Positions 1 to 8,926 of a stretch of 64,000 bases of DNA are shown here, in pieces; the first letter of the stretch is position 1; each line of letters begins with the position of its first letter. The position numbers and the translations under genes are program-made. The notes under the pieces are model-generated. The model searched no databases and had not been told where the DNA came from. It saw only the letters and a program-made list of their open reading frames with translations. Source of the stretch: JAIQET01 sp035542575 (GTDB lineage: Bacteria > Acidobacteriota > Terriglobia > Terriglobales > Acidobacteriaceae); the NCBI GenBank assembly GCA_035542575.1, contig DATKLE010000046.1:1-64000 (forward strand). Direction: 5' to 3'.

Positions 1-138
1 TTGGTTCGCCCGTATGGGGCTGGTCTCGCTGCTGGACTCTCAGCGGCGCTTCTCGTTGGCTTCATGAACCGCCGGATGCGGAACCGCACGTCCGGTGGTG
101 TGGGAGGACGGCGGGAGTAATCCCGCCTCCTACCCGAT
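1..138 (+). mobile_element. 3' end of a class C group II intron (domains V and VI)
   Basis: Positions 66-100 fold as group II intron domain V: a 9-bp lower stem (68-76 with 91-99), a CG bulge, and an upper stem closed by a GAAC loop. The catalytic triad position reads CGC, as in class C introns. Positions 101-138 fold as domain VI, with the arms around ggcggga and tcccgcc, a candidate branch-point A at 132, and the typical end CCTACCCGAT, placing the 3' splice site at about 138. The intron lies on the plus strand and ends 28 bases past the 3' end of the convergent ftsK gene. Class C introns usually insert downstream of transcription terminators, which fits. The rest of the intron is outside the window. 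Confidence 0.85.
2..67 (+). CDS. Group II intron reverse transcriptase/maturase, C-terminal tail (partial)
   Basis: Reading from base 2, the frame gives 21 residues starting WFARMGLVSLLDSQ and ending in TGA at 65-67, exactly at the start of intron domain V. This is where the intron-encoded protein ends when it is carried in domain IV. The sequence resembles the C-terminal tail of group II intron maturases, which bind the intron RNA and reverse transcribe it during retrohoming. The 5' part is cut by the window edge, so domains and catalytic motifs cannot be checked. The identification rests mainly on the adjoining domain V/VI RNA. Confidence 0.6.
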   Translation, partial: WFARMGLVSLLDSQRRFSLAS

Positions 139-165
139 TCCAGTACAACGATCGGACCGGCGAGA

Positions 166-2529
166 TCAGCGCAAGGACTCTTCCACCTCCGAGAGCCAAT
201 CCGGACGCTTCAGCACTTCGCGGGGCTTGGGTCCGTCGGCGGCGCCGACGATCCCATCGCGCTCCATCAGGTCGATCAGGTGGGCGGCGCGACCGTAGCC
301 GATACGGAGCCGGCGCTGCAACAGGGAAGTGGAGGCCTTGCCGAACTCCACCACCAAGCGCACGGCATCGCCGTAGAGGGGATCGTTCTCGGCTTCGTCC
401 CCTTCCTCCAGAGAGCCAGGCTCGCCAATCTGACGTTCTTCTTTCGGAGCTTCCAGGAACTTCTCTTCGTACTCGGCCGTGCCTTGGGAGCGCCAGAACT
501 CGACCACGGCGGCAATTTCCTTCTCGGTGACGAGCGGTGCGTGCAGACGGTGTACGCGGGCGGAGCCGGAGGGCAGGTAGAGCATGTCGCCTCGTCCCAG
601 CAAAGCCTCGGCCCCGTTGGCGTCGAGAATGGTACGCGAGTCCACCTTGGTGGCCACGCGGAATGAGATGCGGGCCGGGAAGTTGGCCTTGATCAGGCCG
701 GTGATGACATCCACCGAAGGGCGTTGGGTAGCCAGCACCAGGTGAATGCCGACCGCGCGCGCCATCTGCGCCAGGCGGGTGACCGACTCTTCCACATTGC
801 CCTGGTCGAGCATCATCAAGTCCGCTAACTCATCAATGATGATGACGATGTACGCCAAGGGCCGGTCCTCGGAGTCATCCCCAAACAGGCTGCGCGTGGA
901 ATCCTCATCGAACAACTTGTTGTACTGATCAATATTGCGCACGCCTTTTTCCGCCAACAGCTTGAGACGCCGCTCCATCTCCCGTACCGCATTGCGCAGG
1001 GCGATCGCTGCCAGCTTGGGCTCGGTGATGATTGGGGTGTAAAGGTGGGGGACGCCTTCGTAGACGCCCAACTCCAACCGCTTGGGATCAACGAGGACCA
1101 ACCGTACTTGCTCGGGCGTCGCCTTGTAGAGCATGGACATGATCATGGCGTTAATGGCCACGCTCTTGCCGGTGCCGGTCGAGCCGGCAATCAGCAGGTG
1201 AGGCATGCCATTCAGGTCAGCGGTGACGATGCGGCCGTTAATGTCCTTGCCCAGCGCCAGGGTCAGCTTGGATTTTGAGCCGATGAATTCCGGCGACTCG
1301 AGATTCTCGCGCAGCCAGATGATCTCGCGCTCCCGGTTCGGCACCTGGATGCCCACCGTGGACTTGCCCGCCATACGCTCGATCAGAATGCTTTCCGCCT
1401 TCAGGGCAAGGCAAAGGTCGTCGGTCAGATTGGTGATGCGGCTGTACTTGATGCCCGCCTCAGGCTTGAACTCGAAAGTAGTGACCACCGGGCCGGGGTT
1501 GATCTGCGTGACCTGGCCGTGGACATCGAATTCTGCGTACTTGTCGGTGAGCACCTGGGCGAGGAGTTTGAGTTCGTCGGCGTCAATCGCCTGTTGCTCG
1601 TCGGGACGGTGCAACAAACTGGTCGGCGGCAATTTGTAGCCGCCGGCGATGCGGGGCATGGTGGTCTTGGGCTTGTGCCCGCTGTCGGCGCGTTCGGTGA
1701 CCTCGGGCGTGATGGTGGGCTGCGGGTCCGGCACAGGATGTTCCCGCGGTACGTCGCCCGACTCTTCTGCCGCCATGCGGTCAATGCCGGTGCGGACGGG
1801 TTCGGCACGTGAGGGAGGTGGCACCGGCGCTGGGCGGGCTGGCACCAACTGGGTTGTGACCAGCGGCCTGGCTGCACGCCGTCTTTCCAGATCCTTCTGG
1901 GCTCGCTTTCTGGCCCGCTCCTCCTGCCAGTCCTTCCACCGGTCCCAGAGGGCAATAACAAAGGCGAAGCGCGTTGGCGCCCATACTTGCAAGGCCGAGA
2001 ACGAGAAAGCGGTGGACAGATACAACGCCACCGCGAGCGTGCTGGCACAGACGATGTACGCTCCCGCGAGATTGAAGTAATGAATCAGCACGTCGCCCAG
2101 GATCCGCCCCAGCAAGCCTTCGATCGGCACGGCGTGCAGCCAGCGCAGGTGTCCGGGCAACAGCGCCAGCAGGGCGGGAACGAACATCAGCAGCCAGACT
2201 GCCCCCAGCGACTTCGCCACCGGAGAGGCGACCTTGCGCGAACGGAACCAGCGCATGCCGAGCACAGCAGGGAAGACGGGAAGCAGAAACGCACCCAGGC
2301 CGAAGCCTTGCAACATCAGGTCGGCAATCAAAGCTCCGACTACACCGATCCAGTTGCGGGCGGCGCGCGACCCCGTCAGCACCGAGGCGCTGTTGAGCGA
2401 GGGATCGAGCGGGGAATACGAAACCAGCGCGAGCGCGAGGAGGAGCGCGGAGACGCACAGCAGGAAGCCGATCAGCTCGTTGAGCCGGCGGTTGTTGGTC
2501 GGGGCGAAAATCTGCGCGAGGTACCTCAT
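166..2529 (-). CDS. ftsK: DNA translocase FtsK/SpoIIIE
   Basis: This is a 787-residue septal DNA translocase that pumps chromosome dimers apart at division and activates XerCD. About four membrane segments occupy the first 180 residues, followed by a charged, proline-rich linker. The motor domain has Walker A GSTGTGKS near residue 450 and Walker B IIIDELADL near 561. The C-terminal winged-helix gamma domain, which reads KOPS sites, lies at about 720-785. I chose the ATG at 2529 (MRYLAQIF), just before the first membrane segment; the frame is open further upstream to 2862 but the added residues look non-coding. It lies downstream of uppP on the same strand, 208 bases apart. Confidence 0.95.
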   Translation of the reverse strand: MRYLAQIFAPTNNRRLNELIGFLLCVSALLLALALVSYSPLDPSLNSASVLTGSRAARNWIGVVGALIADLMLQGFGLGAFLLPVFPAVLGMRWFRSRKVASPVAKSLGAVWLLMFVPALLALLPGHLRWLHAVPIEGLLGRILGDVLIHYFNLAGAYIVCASTLAVALYLSTAFSFSALQVWAPTRFAFVIALWDRWKDWQEERARKRAQKDLERRRAARPLVTTQLVPARPAPVPPPSRAEPVRTGIDRMAAEESGDVPREHPVPDPQPTITPEVTERADSGHKPKTTMPRIAGGYKLPPTSLLHRPDEQQAIDADELKLLAQVLTDKYAEFDVHGQVTQINPGPVVTTFEFKPEAGIKYSRITNLTDDLCLALKAESILIERMAGKSTVGIQVPNREREIIWLRENLESPEFIGSKSKLTLALGKDINGRIVTADLNGMPHLLIAGSTGTGKSVAINAMIMSMLYKATPEQVRLVLVDPKRLELGVYEGVPHLYTPIITEPKLAAIALRNAVREMERRLKLLAEKGVRNIDQYNKLFDEDSTRSLFGDDSEDRPLAYIVIIIDELADLMMLDQGNVEESVTRLAQMARAVGIHLVLATQRPSVDVITGLIKANFPARISFRVATKVDSRTILDANGAEALLGRGDMLYLPSGSARVHRLHAPLVTEKEIAAVVEFWRSQGTAEYEEKFLEAPKEERQIGEPGSLEEGDEAENDPLYGDAVRLVVEFGKASTSLLQRRLRIGYGRAAHLIDLMERDGIVGAADGPKPREVLKRPDWLSEVEESLR

Positions 2530-2737
2530 AGTGGCGTGTGCGTAACGCGGGGGGACACCCATCCCGCGCCGCCAGAACGAGGCCAGAGCCAGACGATTAT
2601 GACAAGAACCCGCGCATCCTACAATCCCGGGCAGTATCGAGTTGGTTTCCGGCAGGCGGTGTCTTGGCCGCAGATGCTTGGTTCTCTGGGGCTTAGGCCC
2701 TGGGACCAACCACCGGGGACACAGCGGACAGGGAGAG

Positions 2738-3631
2738 TTATCCCGCTGCCCTCGCCATGAATGCCAGTACGAGAATCCCCACCGCGATCCGGTAAATCGC
2801 AAAGGGAACGAAGCCGTGCTTGCGAACCCACGCCATGAACCAGGCCACAGAAGCGTAGGCAAAGATGAATGACACGACGAATCCGATGGCCAGAATCACC
2901 CATCCGTGGGAATCGATTTGCGAGACCCCGATGGGGTTCTCACCCTTTCCCGACACGGACTTGAGCAGGTCGTATCCGGTGGCCGCCACCATGGTGGGAA
3001 TGGAGAGGAAGAAGGAGAACTCCAGCGCTGACGCCCGGGACATCCCCGCCAGTTGTCCGGCCGCAATGGTAGACATGGAACGGGACACACCCGGAAACAA
3101 CGCCGACAGCACCTGGCAGGCGCCGATCCAGATGGCCTGTGCCAGACTCATGGCCTCCATCTTCCAGGTATGGATGCGGCTGGCAGGGGCATTCGGGCCG
3201 GCCGCCTCAGCCCGCGCGTTCATGGCATCCACAATCCACATGACAATACCGCCCACCAGCAGAGAGCTGCCCATGATGTAGAGACTTTCAAGGTGCTTGC
3301 CGATGACCTTGGTCAGCAGGAAAGCGGGCAGCGCGGTCACGACAAACGCAATGACGGTCAGACCCAAAGGATGAGTGAGCAAATTGCGGTCGCCGTTCTC
3401 GCCGCCGGGGAATGTGGACAGGAACCCGGCGATCCGGTCGCGAAAATACACTGGCAAACACAGGATGGCGCCCAACTGGATCACGATGGTGTACATCTTC
3501 CAGTAGCCATCTGCCAGGCTGATGTGGAACAGCGACTCGGCGATCCGCAGGTGCGCGGTGGAACTCACCGGCAGGAATTCCGTCAGGCCTTCGATGATCC
3601 CGAGGACCACCGACAGCAGATAGTCGTTCAA
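2738..3631 (-). CDS. uppP: Undecaprenyl-diphosphatase UppP (BacA)
   Basis: This integral membrane phosphatase dephosphorylates undecaprenyl pyrophosphate, recycling the lipid carrier of peptidoglycan synthesis; it also gives bacitracin resistance. The 297-residue length is typical. The N-terminal family motif is clear: E14-x3-E18, then PVSSTAH at 21-27. The second motif, PGVSRS, is near residue 180. Several hydrophobic segments follow. It precedes ftsK on the same strand, so a cell-envelope/division unit is possible. The 208-base gap to ftsK (2530-2737) holds no gene or clear terminator that I could identify. Confidence 0.96.
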   Translation of the reverse strand: MNDYLLSVVLGIIEGLTEFLPVSSTAHLRIAESLFHISLADGYWKMYTIVIQLGAILCLPVYFRDRIAGFLSTFPGGENGDRNLLTHPLGLTVIAFVVTALPAFLLTKVIGKHLESLYIMGSSLLVGGIVMWIVDAMNARAEAAGPNAPASRIHTWKMEAMSLAQAIWIGACQVLSALFPGVSRSMSTIAAGQLAGMSRASALEFSFFLSIPTMVAATGYDLLKSVSGKGENPIGVSQIDSHGWVILAIGFVVSFIFAYASVAWFMAWVRKHGFVPFAIYRIAVGILVLAFMARAAG

Positions 3632-3743
3632 ACTTCCTCCAGAGGGTGAGCGCAGAAAGTATCGCAGAAATCAACGGATCGCGGGCTTGCGATCTTGGTT
3701 CGGAGGGATTTTTCCTGGTAGCTGGGAGCGAGTGCGCGCCGTT

Positions 3744-4667
3744 TTACTCCTGCGCGTTGCCATAGGCTGGAATGCCCTGCTGCATCAGATAAATAAGCCG
3801 CTGGGCGCGCGCTCCCCAGTCGCTCTGCGGATACTGGGTCGCGATGCTCTGTGCCAGGGCCACGGCCTTGCTCTTCGAATCCTCGGATTTCTTGGCCTGA
3901 TCTTCGGTCTTGTAGATTTCGATCAGCGAGGCATAACGCCAGGCGGCGTCATACAGAGCCTCCGCTGTTTTCGGGGACTGAGGGTGCTCGCGGGCATACT
4001 TTTCGTAGATATCAGCTTCCTTCTCCGGACATTTCGACTGGCCCTGCCAGTCGCCGCAGAGCTTGTTGTCGATCAACTCGAAGGCGGCCAGATCGGCCCA
4101 CTTGGTGCCCGGGAACTTCTTTATCACTTCTTTCATGTACTGTTCGTTCATGCCCTCGCGCAGGTATGCATCCTGGGCTTTGGCGGAGGGACGTGACATG
4201 ACGTCTTCCTTCTCGATCTGCCAGCGGATGTCGGCGGAGCGGTACATGGCTTCTCCGGCCAGAGGCGAAGTGGGGAACTCCTCGGCCACGCGGTAGTAGA
4301 GATACAATGCATCCTGCGCCGCTCCCCGGCGGCCGTGGCGGCGGCTGGCCTGGTCTTCGGAGTCCACCGCTTCCCCGAACAGAATCCTGTCGCCGTTCGG
4401 GGTGGAGGGCCGTACCACGCCCTTTTCAAGCGTCCAGCCGGTCACCGTACGCTCTTCGGTGATGTTGGCCTCGACGTGCAGCCAGTCCCGGCTGGTCTCC
4501 AGGATGATGACCTCGCGTCCGCGCTCCAGGTCGGCCAGTTTGGCGGAGGTATTGTCGGGCGAGAGGTAAACCGAGGCCGCCCGTATCGTGGTGGCACGCT
4601 CGGCGGCCAGCGCGGCGACGCTGCAGCCGAGCACCAACGCCAACAGTATCCCCTTTGCGCCTTTCAT
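3744..4667 (-). CDS. Exported SH3-domain protein with helical (TPR-like) repeats
   Basis: This 307-residue protein starts at MKGAKGILL, which begins a clean signal peptide ending about AALA. Residues 25-80 resemble a bacterial SH3 domain (the stretch around VYLSPDNTSAKLADL and WLHVEA). The remainder is helical, with repeated tetratricopeptide-like segments such as ALYLYYRVAEEFPTSP and YEKYAREHPQSPKTAE. This pattern occurs in periplasmic scaffolds, including BamD/YbgF-like proteins, but no exact function can be assigned. It follows the M16 protease pair on the same strand with a 74-base gap. The frame is open 17 codons upstream of the chosen start, without a signal peptide there. Confidence 0.75.
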   Translation of the reverse strand: MKGAKGILLALVLGCSVAALAAERATTIRAASVYLSPDNTSAKLADLERGREVIILETSRDWLHVEANITEERTVTGWTLEKGVVRPSTPNGDRILFGEAVDSEDQASRRHGRRGAAQDALYLYYRVAEEFPTSPLAGEAMYRSADIRWQIEKEDVMSRPSAKAQDAYLREGMNEQYMKEVIKKFPGTKWADLAAFELIDNKLCGDWQGQSKCPEKEADIYEKYAREHPQSPKTAEALYDAAWRYASLIEIYKTEDQAKKSEDSKSKAVALAQSIATQYPQSDWGARAQRLIYLMQQGIPAYGNAQE

Positions 4668-4741
4668 GGAGTTCTCACGCCGCCTGTCAACACTGGTATG
4701 CGCATACCGGCTCGCCATGATGCTCGGATAGCAGGCGCTCC

Positions 4742-6370
4742 TCAGTGAACGGGCTCGGCCGGTCCGCTCTCGAACATATCCGCAGCCTTGACCACTTGGA
4801 TATTAGAGCGCGGAATATTCAGCGGATACGCCTTCCACTGCTCGTCCTGCCCCAGCATCTTCTGCTTCTCCGGCGGAATCGGTTCGGAGATGTGATACTC
4901 GGCCAGGGTCTTGGACGTGACATTGGTTCCGCCGGCGATGTCGTCTGCCAGTTTGTCCCCCTGGTTTTCATTGGTCACGATTACATATTTCAAGTTTTCG
5001 ACTTGCAGATATTTTTTGATTGCCGCGTTGACCTGCTCTGGGGTGACGGCGTCAATTTTCGCCAGCATGTGTTGCAGATAGCCGTTGTCCTTCATGCCAT
5101 AGAACATGTCATCCAGCCGGTAGCCGAGCTGGCGAGACAGGCTCTCCGCATAATTCAGGTACAAAGTGCGCGCCTTGATCTTGGCTTCCGCCACCTGCTC
5201 CGGCGTAAGGCCTTCCTTGACGAAACGGTCCAGCTCTGCGGTCATGGCCTTCATGATGAAGTGTGCATACTGATGTCCGACGGGCCGAATCCAGATGCTG
5301 AAGTACTCCTGCGTGCGCGGCGTGGCCGGGGGCGGAAACAGGAAAAACGGCCGTCCGTACAAATATTCGATGTAGGAATAGTCACCATAGTTGTAACCGC
5401 GCTCCTCGCGGATCTCGCTGTACAGCCTGCCGAAGTCGTCGCGGTGCGCGCCCAGGAAGACATTGCCCACAAACAGAGGCCAATAGTCGTCGCTAGCGCG
5501 GGTCATCGGAATGGGGAATCCCAAGTGGAGACCCGTGGCGATGGCGTTGGGTTGGGTGATGATGAGCACATGGCGGCCCGGTTCCGGCATGACCCGGACG
5601 AGCGACTGCGGACGGGCAAACATCTCCTCCCCCGCAGGCAAAGCATCCATCAGAGTGGCGAGTTGGTCCTGGTCGTTGATGCTGGTGGCGACAAACATGT
5701 TCCCGCGCTGGTAGTACTTCTTGTAGAAACTGGCGAGATCGTCGCGAGTAATGGCCCCCAAGCCTTTCACCGTGCCGCGGGTGAGATGATCGAGCCCCAG
5801 ACCGGGGATGACCCAGTTGTCCAGCGCGGCCAGGCCGAGAGACTCTTCATCTTCGAAGCGCAGGCGCGATTGGATCTCGGTCAGAGCTTCCCGCCGCAGC
5901 CGATCGAGTTCCGCCTGCATCCACAGCGGCTGGGTGAACATCGGCTTGAGCACACGGGCCACGAACTCGGGATAAGCGTCGCGCGGAACGATGACGGAAA
6001 ACGTGGTTGCCTGCTTGTCCACCAGAACCTGCGGCGTGGCGGCGTCGCCCCAGGGGCGGGTGATCTCCGCCAGCTTCTCCTTGGTGACCGGATTGCCGGG
6101 ATCGCCAAACCCGCCTTCGATCAGAGCGCGGGCGACCAGGTTGGCGGTACCCTCCTTGCCGACTGGATCGTCCGCCGAACCGGTCTGCACCATGATCTGA
6201 ATCTGGTAGAGCGAAGAAGAAGAGGGAAGGGTAACCAGGTTCGGCCCAAATACGTGGACAGGCTCTGCCTTACCTTTGAGGGGCTGCGCTGCCAATGAAA
6301 GCGTGAAGAGCAGAATGGTGAGCAGTAAGGCTGACGACCGACGACTGATGACTGATGACTGGTCTCTCAT
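4742..6370 (-). CDS. M16-family peptidase-like protein, catalytic site lost
   Basis: This exported protein of 542 residues has the fold signature of the insulinase/processing-peptidase (M16) family, including the C-terminal M16 domain. At the position of the zinc motif it reads ANLVAR, so the H, E and H of HxxEH are all replaced. It should therefore be the non-catalytic partner, like the alpha subunit of mitochondrial processing peptidase. The partner gene upstream has an intact motif, and the two are coupled: the upstream TGA shares its last A with this ATG at 6370. A GTG one codon upstream is an alternative start. The first 12 residues are encoded partly by a short heptanucleotide array (6333-6360). 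Confidence 0.88.
   Translation of the reverse strand: MRDQSSVISRRSSALLLTILLFTLSLAAQPLKGKAEPVHVFGPNLVTLPSSSSLYQIQIMVQTGSADDPVGKEGTANLVARALIEGGFGDPGNPVTKEKLAEITRPWGDAATPQVLVDKQATTFSVIVPRDAYPEFVARVLKPMFTQPLWMQAELDRLRREALTEIQSRLRFEDEESLGLAALDNWVIPGLGLDHLTRGTVKGLGAITRDDLASFYKKYYQRGNMFVATSINDQDQLATLMDALPAGEEMFARPQSLVRVMPEPGRHVLIITQPNAIATGLHLGFPIPMTRASDDYWPLFVGNVFLGAHRDDFGRLYSEIREERGYNYGDYSYIEYLYGRPFFLFPPPATPRTQEYFSIWIRPVGHQYAHFIMKAMTAELDRFVKEGLTPEQVAEAKIKARTLYLNYAESLSRQLGYRLDDMFYGMKDNGYLQHMLAKIDAVTPEQVNAAIKKYLQVENLKYVIVTNENQGDKLADDIAGGTNVTSKTLAEYHISEPIPPEKQKMLGQDEQWKAYPLNIPRSNIQVVKAADMFESGPAEPVH
6333..6360 (+). repeat. Four-unit heptanucleotide array inside a signal-peptide region
   Basis: Four consecutive 7-base units of the form GAYGACY run here: GACGACC, GACGACT, GATGACT, GATGACT. 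Read on the minus strand they encode part of the N-terminus of the inactive M16 protein, between the start codon and the hydrophobic core of the signal peptide. Similar seven-base-period arrays with other sequences occur elsewhere in this window between genes. Confidence 0.7.
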
Positions 6371-7833
6371 CACTTGGCCTCCTGCGAACCGGCGGCGCTG
6401 TCCTGGTCATGCCACAGCGTGGTCACGATTCGCCGCTGCGGCGTGAAGTAGGTGGCAGCGTACGCGTCCACATCCTTTGGGGAGAGAGAATCGATACCCT
6501 GCATCAGTAAATCGAGCGCGTGGGGATCGTGGTCGAAGCGGTAATACCAGGCAAAGGCCTGGGCGATGCTGCCGGTGGAATCGAGGGCAGCGAGAAAGTC
6601 ATTGCGCACTTTGCTTTTTATGACGCGCAAAGTCTCCCCCGCCTTGGGCTGCTGAGAGAAGTGCTTCAGGTCCTCGATCCCGCCGATCACGTCGTTCTGC
6701 ACGTCCTCCACGTACTTGTTGCCGTCCTTGCGAAAGCGCTCGAGGACCAGCTCGGAGTCGAGCAGCAGCAGGTGGGGATCAGACGACTCCAGAAGCTCGT
6801 TGCCGCCGAGGATGCTGAAGCTAGTGACGGTCTGCTTCTGGTAGCGTAGTTTCTGGAACAACGGCGCTGAGCGCGAGGCCAGCAGCTCCGACAGGATCTG
6901 GGTGACGGCGGTTTCCTTGCTGCCGGGGTTCATGGCTGGCGTGTGATAGCCGACGACGATCCGCGGCGAAACATCGGCCTCCCACTTCACGTGCACCTGC
7001 TTAGGCCCGTCGGGCGCCTGTTCCGCCGGAATCTGCGGGGGATGGGAAGGCTTCCAGTCGCCATAACGTGTTTCGGCTTCGGCAAAAATTTTCGCCGGGT
7101 CGACATCGCCCACAGCGATTATCGCCACATTATTGGGCGCGTAATAGTTGTGGTAAAACTCCCAGGCCGCATCCCAGGCGTTGGGCATGTTCTCGACATC
7201 GGAGCGGTAGCCGATCACGGTGTGGCCGTAAGGATGATTCGGAAACGCCACCGGGGAGAAGTCCTCCACCATTTTTTCGGCAGGATCGGAAAATATTCTG
7301 CGGTATTCGCCCAGCACGGCGCCCGCTTCCACCTCGAAAGTCTTGCGGTCGAGGGTCAGGTTCTTGAAGCGCGAAGATTCAAGCTGGATCAGGCCGGGGA
7401 GCGGGCCCCCGGGCCGGGAGACGGGGCCGAACAGGTTCTGAGAGAACGTGGTGGGGTGATAGAACGTCAAGTCGTAATCGGTCCACGCATTGTTGTGTAC
7501 GCCCATGCGGCGGATGGCCTCATCGTAGCCGCCCGGCTTGCCGCCATACTCATGGCGAAACATGATGTGCTCGAACAGGTGGGCCAGGCCGGTCTTGCCC
7601 TTTTCCGTTTCCTTGCCCGAGCCGGCGAAAACAGCCGTCGAGTAGGTAACCATGTCTTTGAACTCGGGGGTGGGAATAACGAGGATGGTCAGGCCATTGG
7701 CAAGAGTCTTGGTCTGGACAGTGTACGGGAAGAATTTGGGTGCTGGCTTGGTCTTGGCGGATTGAGCGAATGCTCCGGTGAGGAGAAGAGACAGAACTGT
7801 GGCGGCGAGAAGCCGCCGCATTGCAGGAAACAT
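6370..7833 (-). CDS. M16-family zinc protease, catalytic subunit
   Basis: This is a 487-residue exported peptidase of the insulinase/pitrilysin clan. A signal peptide covers about residues 1-23 (ends GAFAQ). The inverted zinc motif HLFEH is intact at residues 85-89, and E169 (in EVEAGAVLGE) is the likely third zinc ligand. It probably degrades or processes periplasmic peptides as a heterodimer with the inactive paralogue encoded immediately downstream. A Shine-Dalgarno sequence GAGGTG lies a few bases before the ATG at 7833. Together the two genes resemble PqqL/processing-peptidase pairs, but the substrate is unknown. Confidence 0.92.
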   Translation of the reverse strand: MFPAMRRLLAATVLSLLLTGAFAQSAKTKPAPKFFPYTVQTKTLANGLTILVIPTPEFKDMVTYSTAVFAGSGKETEKGKTGLAHLFEHIMFRHEYGGKPGGYDEAIRRMGVHNNAWTDYDLTFYHPTTFSQNLFGPVSRPGGPLPGLIQLESSRFKNLTLDRKTFEVEAGAVLGEYRRIFSDPAEKMVEDFSPVAFPNHPYGHTVIGYRSDVENMPNAWDAAWEFYHNYYAPNNVAIIAVGDVDPAKIFAEAETRYGDWKPSHPPQIPAEQAPDGPKQVHVKWEADVSPRIVVGYHTPAMNPGSKETAVTQILSELLASRSAPLFQKLRYQKQTVTSFSILGGNELLESSDPHLLLLDSELVLERFRKDGNKYVEDVQNDVIGGIEDLKHFSQQPKAGETLRVIKSKVRNDFLAALDSTGSIAQAFAWYYRFDHDPHALDLLMQGIDSLSPKDVDAYAATYFTPQRRIVTTLWHDQDSAAGSQEAK

Positions 7834-7900
7834 AGATTACACCTCGGAGATGAGGGATGAAAGCGGAACCAAAGATTCTACACCTGTGAACCCCGCTTGG

Positions 7901-7919
7901 GGCGGACGCCGGCGCTACA
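7901..7919 (-). repeat. REP-like GC element at a gene end (copy 1)
   Basis: This is a degenerate copy of a GC-rich element whose core is CGCCGGCGTC on the minus strand. It overlaps the TAG stop of the threonine dehydratase-like gene (7915-7917). Related copies are at 8902-8926, 12090-12116 and 52882-52903. Confidence 0.55.
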
Positions 7920-8817
7920 GCCTCATCTCTTTGAGCATTTGCGGTTCAATGTTGCCGCCGCTGATCACCGCGACGTTCAACGCGGTTTTTGGCAGCTGGT
8001 CGCGATGGAACAGGAAGCCGGCGATCGCGACCGCGCCGCTGGGTTCGGCGACGGTCTTCGGATTTTGGGCCAGGCTGCGCATGGCTTCGCGGATTTCGTC
8101 TTCGCTGACGGTCACGATATCGTCCACGTAGGTGCGGATGTGCTCGAAATTGATGGGACCAATGCTTTGCGTGCGCAGGCCGTCGGCGAGCGTCTGAGTG
8201 ACCTGCTCGGCTGCAAACTGGACGATCTTTCCGGCTCGCAAGCTGGCCTGGGCGTCAGCCGCCAGTTCGGGCTCCACGCCAATCACGTTGACCGACGGCT
8301 TGGTCAGCTTGATAGCGGTGGCGATGCCGCTGATCATGCCTCCGCCGCCTACGGGCGCCAGCACGGTTTCCACGTCGGGCAGATCTTCGAGAATCTCCAG
8401 GCCGATGGTTCCCTGGCCGGCGATGATTTTCTCGTCGTTGTAGGGAGGGACGATTGCATAGCCGTGCTGTGCCGCCAGGTCTTGCGCCTTGGCCATGCGC
8501 TCGTCGCTGGCGGGGCCGACGAGAACAATTTCGGCGCCTAATGCAGCTGTGGCCTCGCGTTTGATCGCGGGAGCGTTGCTGGGCATGACGATGATGGCCT
8601 TCACCCCGAGCACCCTCGCCGCGTAAGCCACGCCCTGGGCGTGGTTGCCGCTGGAATAGGAGATTACGCCGCGCCGGCGTTCATCTTCGCTGAGAGACGC
8701 GATCTTGTTGTATGCGCCCCGCAGCTTGAATGCGCCGATGGGTTGCAGGTTTTCAGGCTTGAGATAGAGCTTGCGGTCGTCGCCATGAACGCGCGATACG
8801 ACCAGTGGCGTGCGCAC
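7915..8817 (-). CDS. Threonine/serine dehydratase-like PLP enzyme (threonine ammonia-lyase)
   Basis: This is a fold-type II pyridoxal-phosphate enzyme, probably deaminating threonine or serine to a 2-oxo acid. The PLP lysine is K31 in GAFKLRGAYNK, the glycine-rich phosphate loop is PVGGGGMISG, and SSGNHAQG is present. There is no C-terminal regulatory domain, so it is the short catabolic type. The boundary given uses the first canonical start, a GTG at 8817, but 18 further in-frame codons upstream encode VTLDDIRQAQSRLRGIA, which matches the usual family N-terminus. No ATG, GTG or TTG exists between those codons and the upstream stop. An ATC at 8871 lies 9 bases after AGGAG. Either a rare AUC start or an indel is likely. 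Confidence 0.85.
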   Translation of the reverse strand: MRTPLVVSRVHGDDRKLYLKPENLQPIGAFKLRGAYNKIASLSEDERRRGVISYSSGNHAQGVAYAARVLGVKAIIVMPSNAPAIKREATAALGAEIVLVGPASDERMAKAQDLAAQHGYAIVPPYNDEKIIAGQGTIGLEILEDLPDVETVLAPVGGGGMISGIATAIKLTKPSVNVIGVEPELAADAQASLRAGKIVQFAAEQVTQTLADGLRTQSIGPINFEHIRTYVDDIVTVSEDEIREAMRSLAQNPKTVAEPSGAVAIAGFLFHRDQLPKTALNVAVISGGNIEPQMLKEMRL

Positions 8818-8901
8818 GGCGATGCCCCGGAGGCGGGATTGGGCTTGGCGAATATCGTCGAGGGTTACGATGAGGACATTCTCCTGTGTTCAAGCTACGG
8901 T

Positions 8902-8926
8902 GGCCGGCGGGACGCCGGCGCTACAG
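8902..8926 (-). repeat. REP-like GC hairpin downstream of RNase J (copy 2)
   Basis: A perfect 7-bp hairpin, GCCGGCG (8903-8909) with CGCCGGC (8913-8919), has a 3-base loop and is followed by CTACAG up to the RNase J stop codon at 8927. It could terminate or stabilise the RNase J transcript. No U tract follows. Confidence 0.65.

Noticed and set aside
4745..6298. 517-residue open frame on the plus strand
   Set aside because: It is fully antisense to the M16 gene, has no family resemblance or signal, and long antisense frames are expected in GC-rich DNA.
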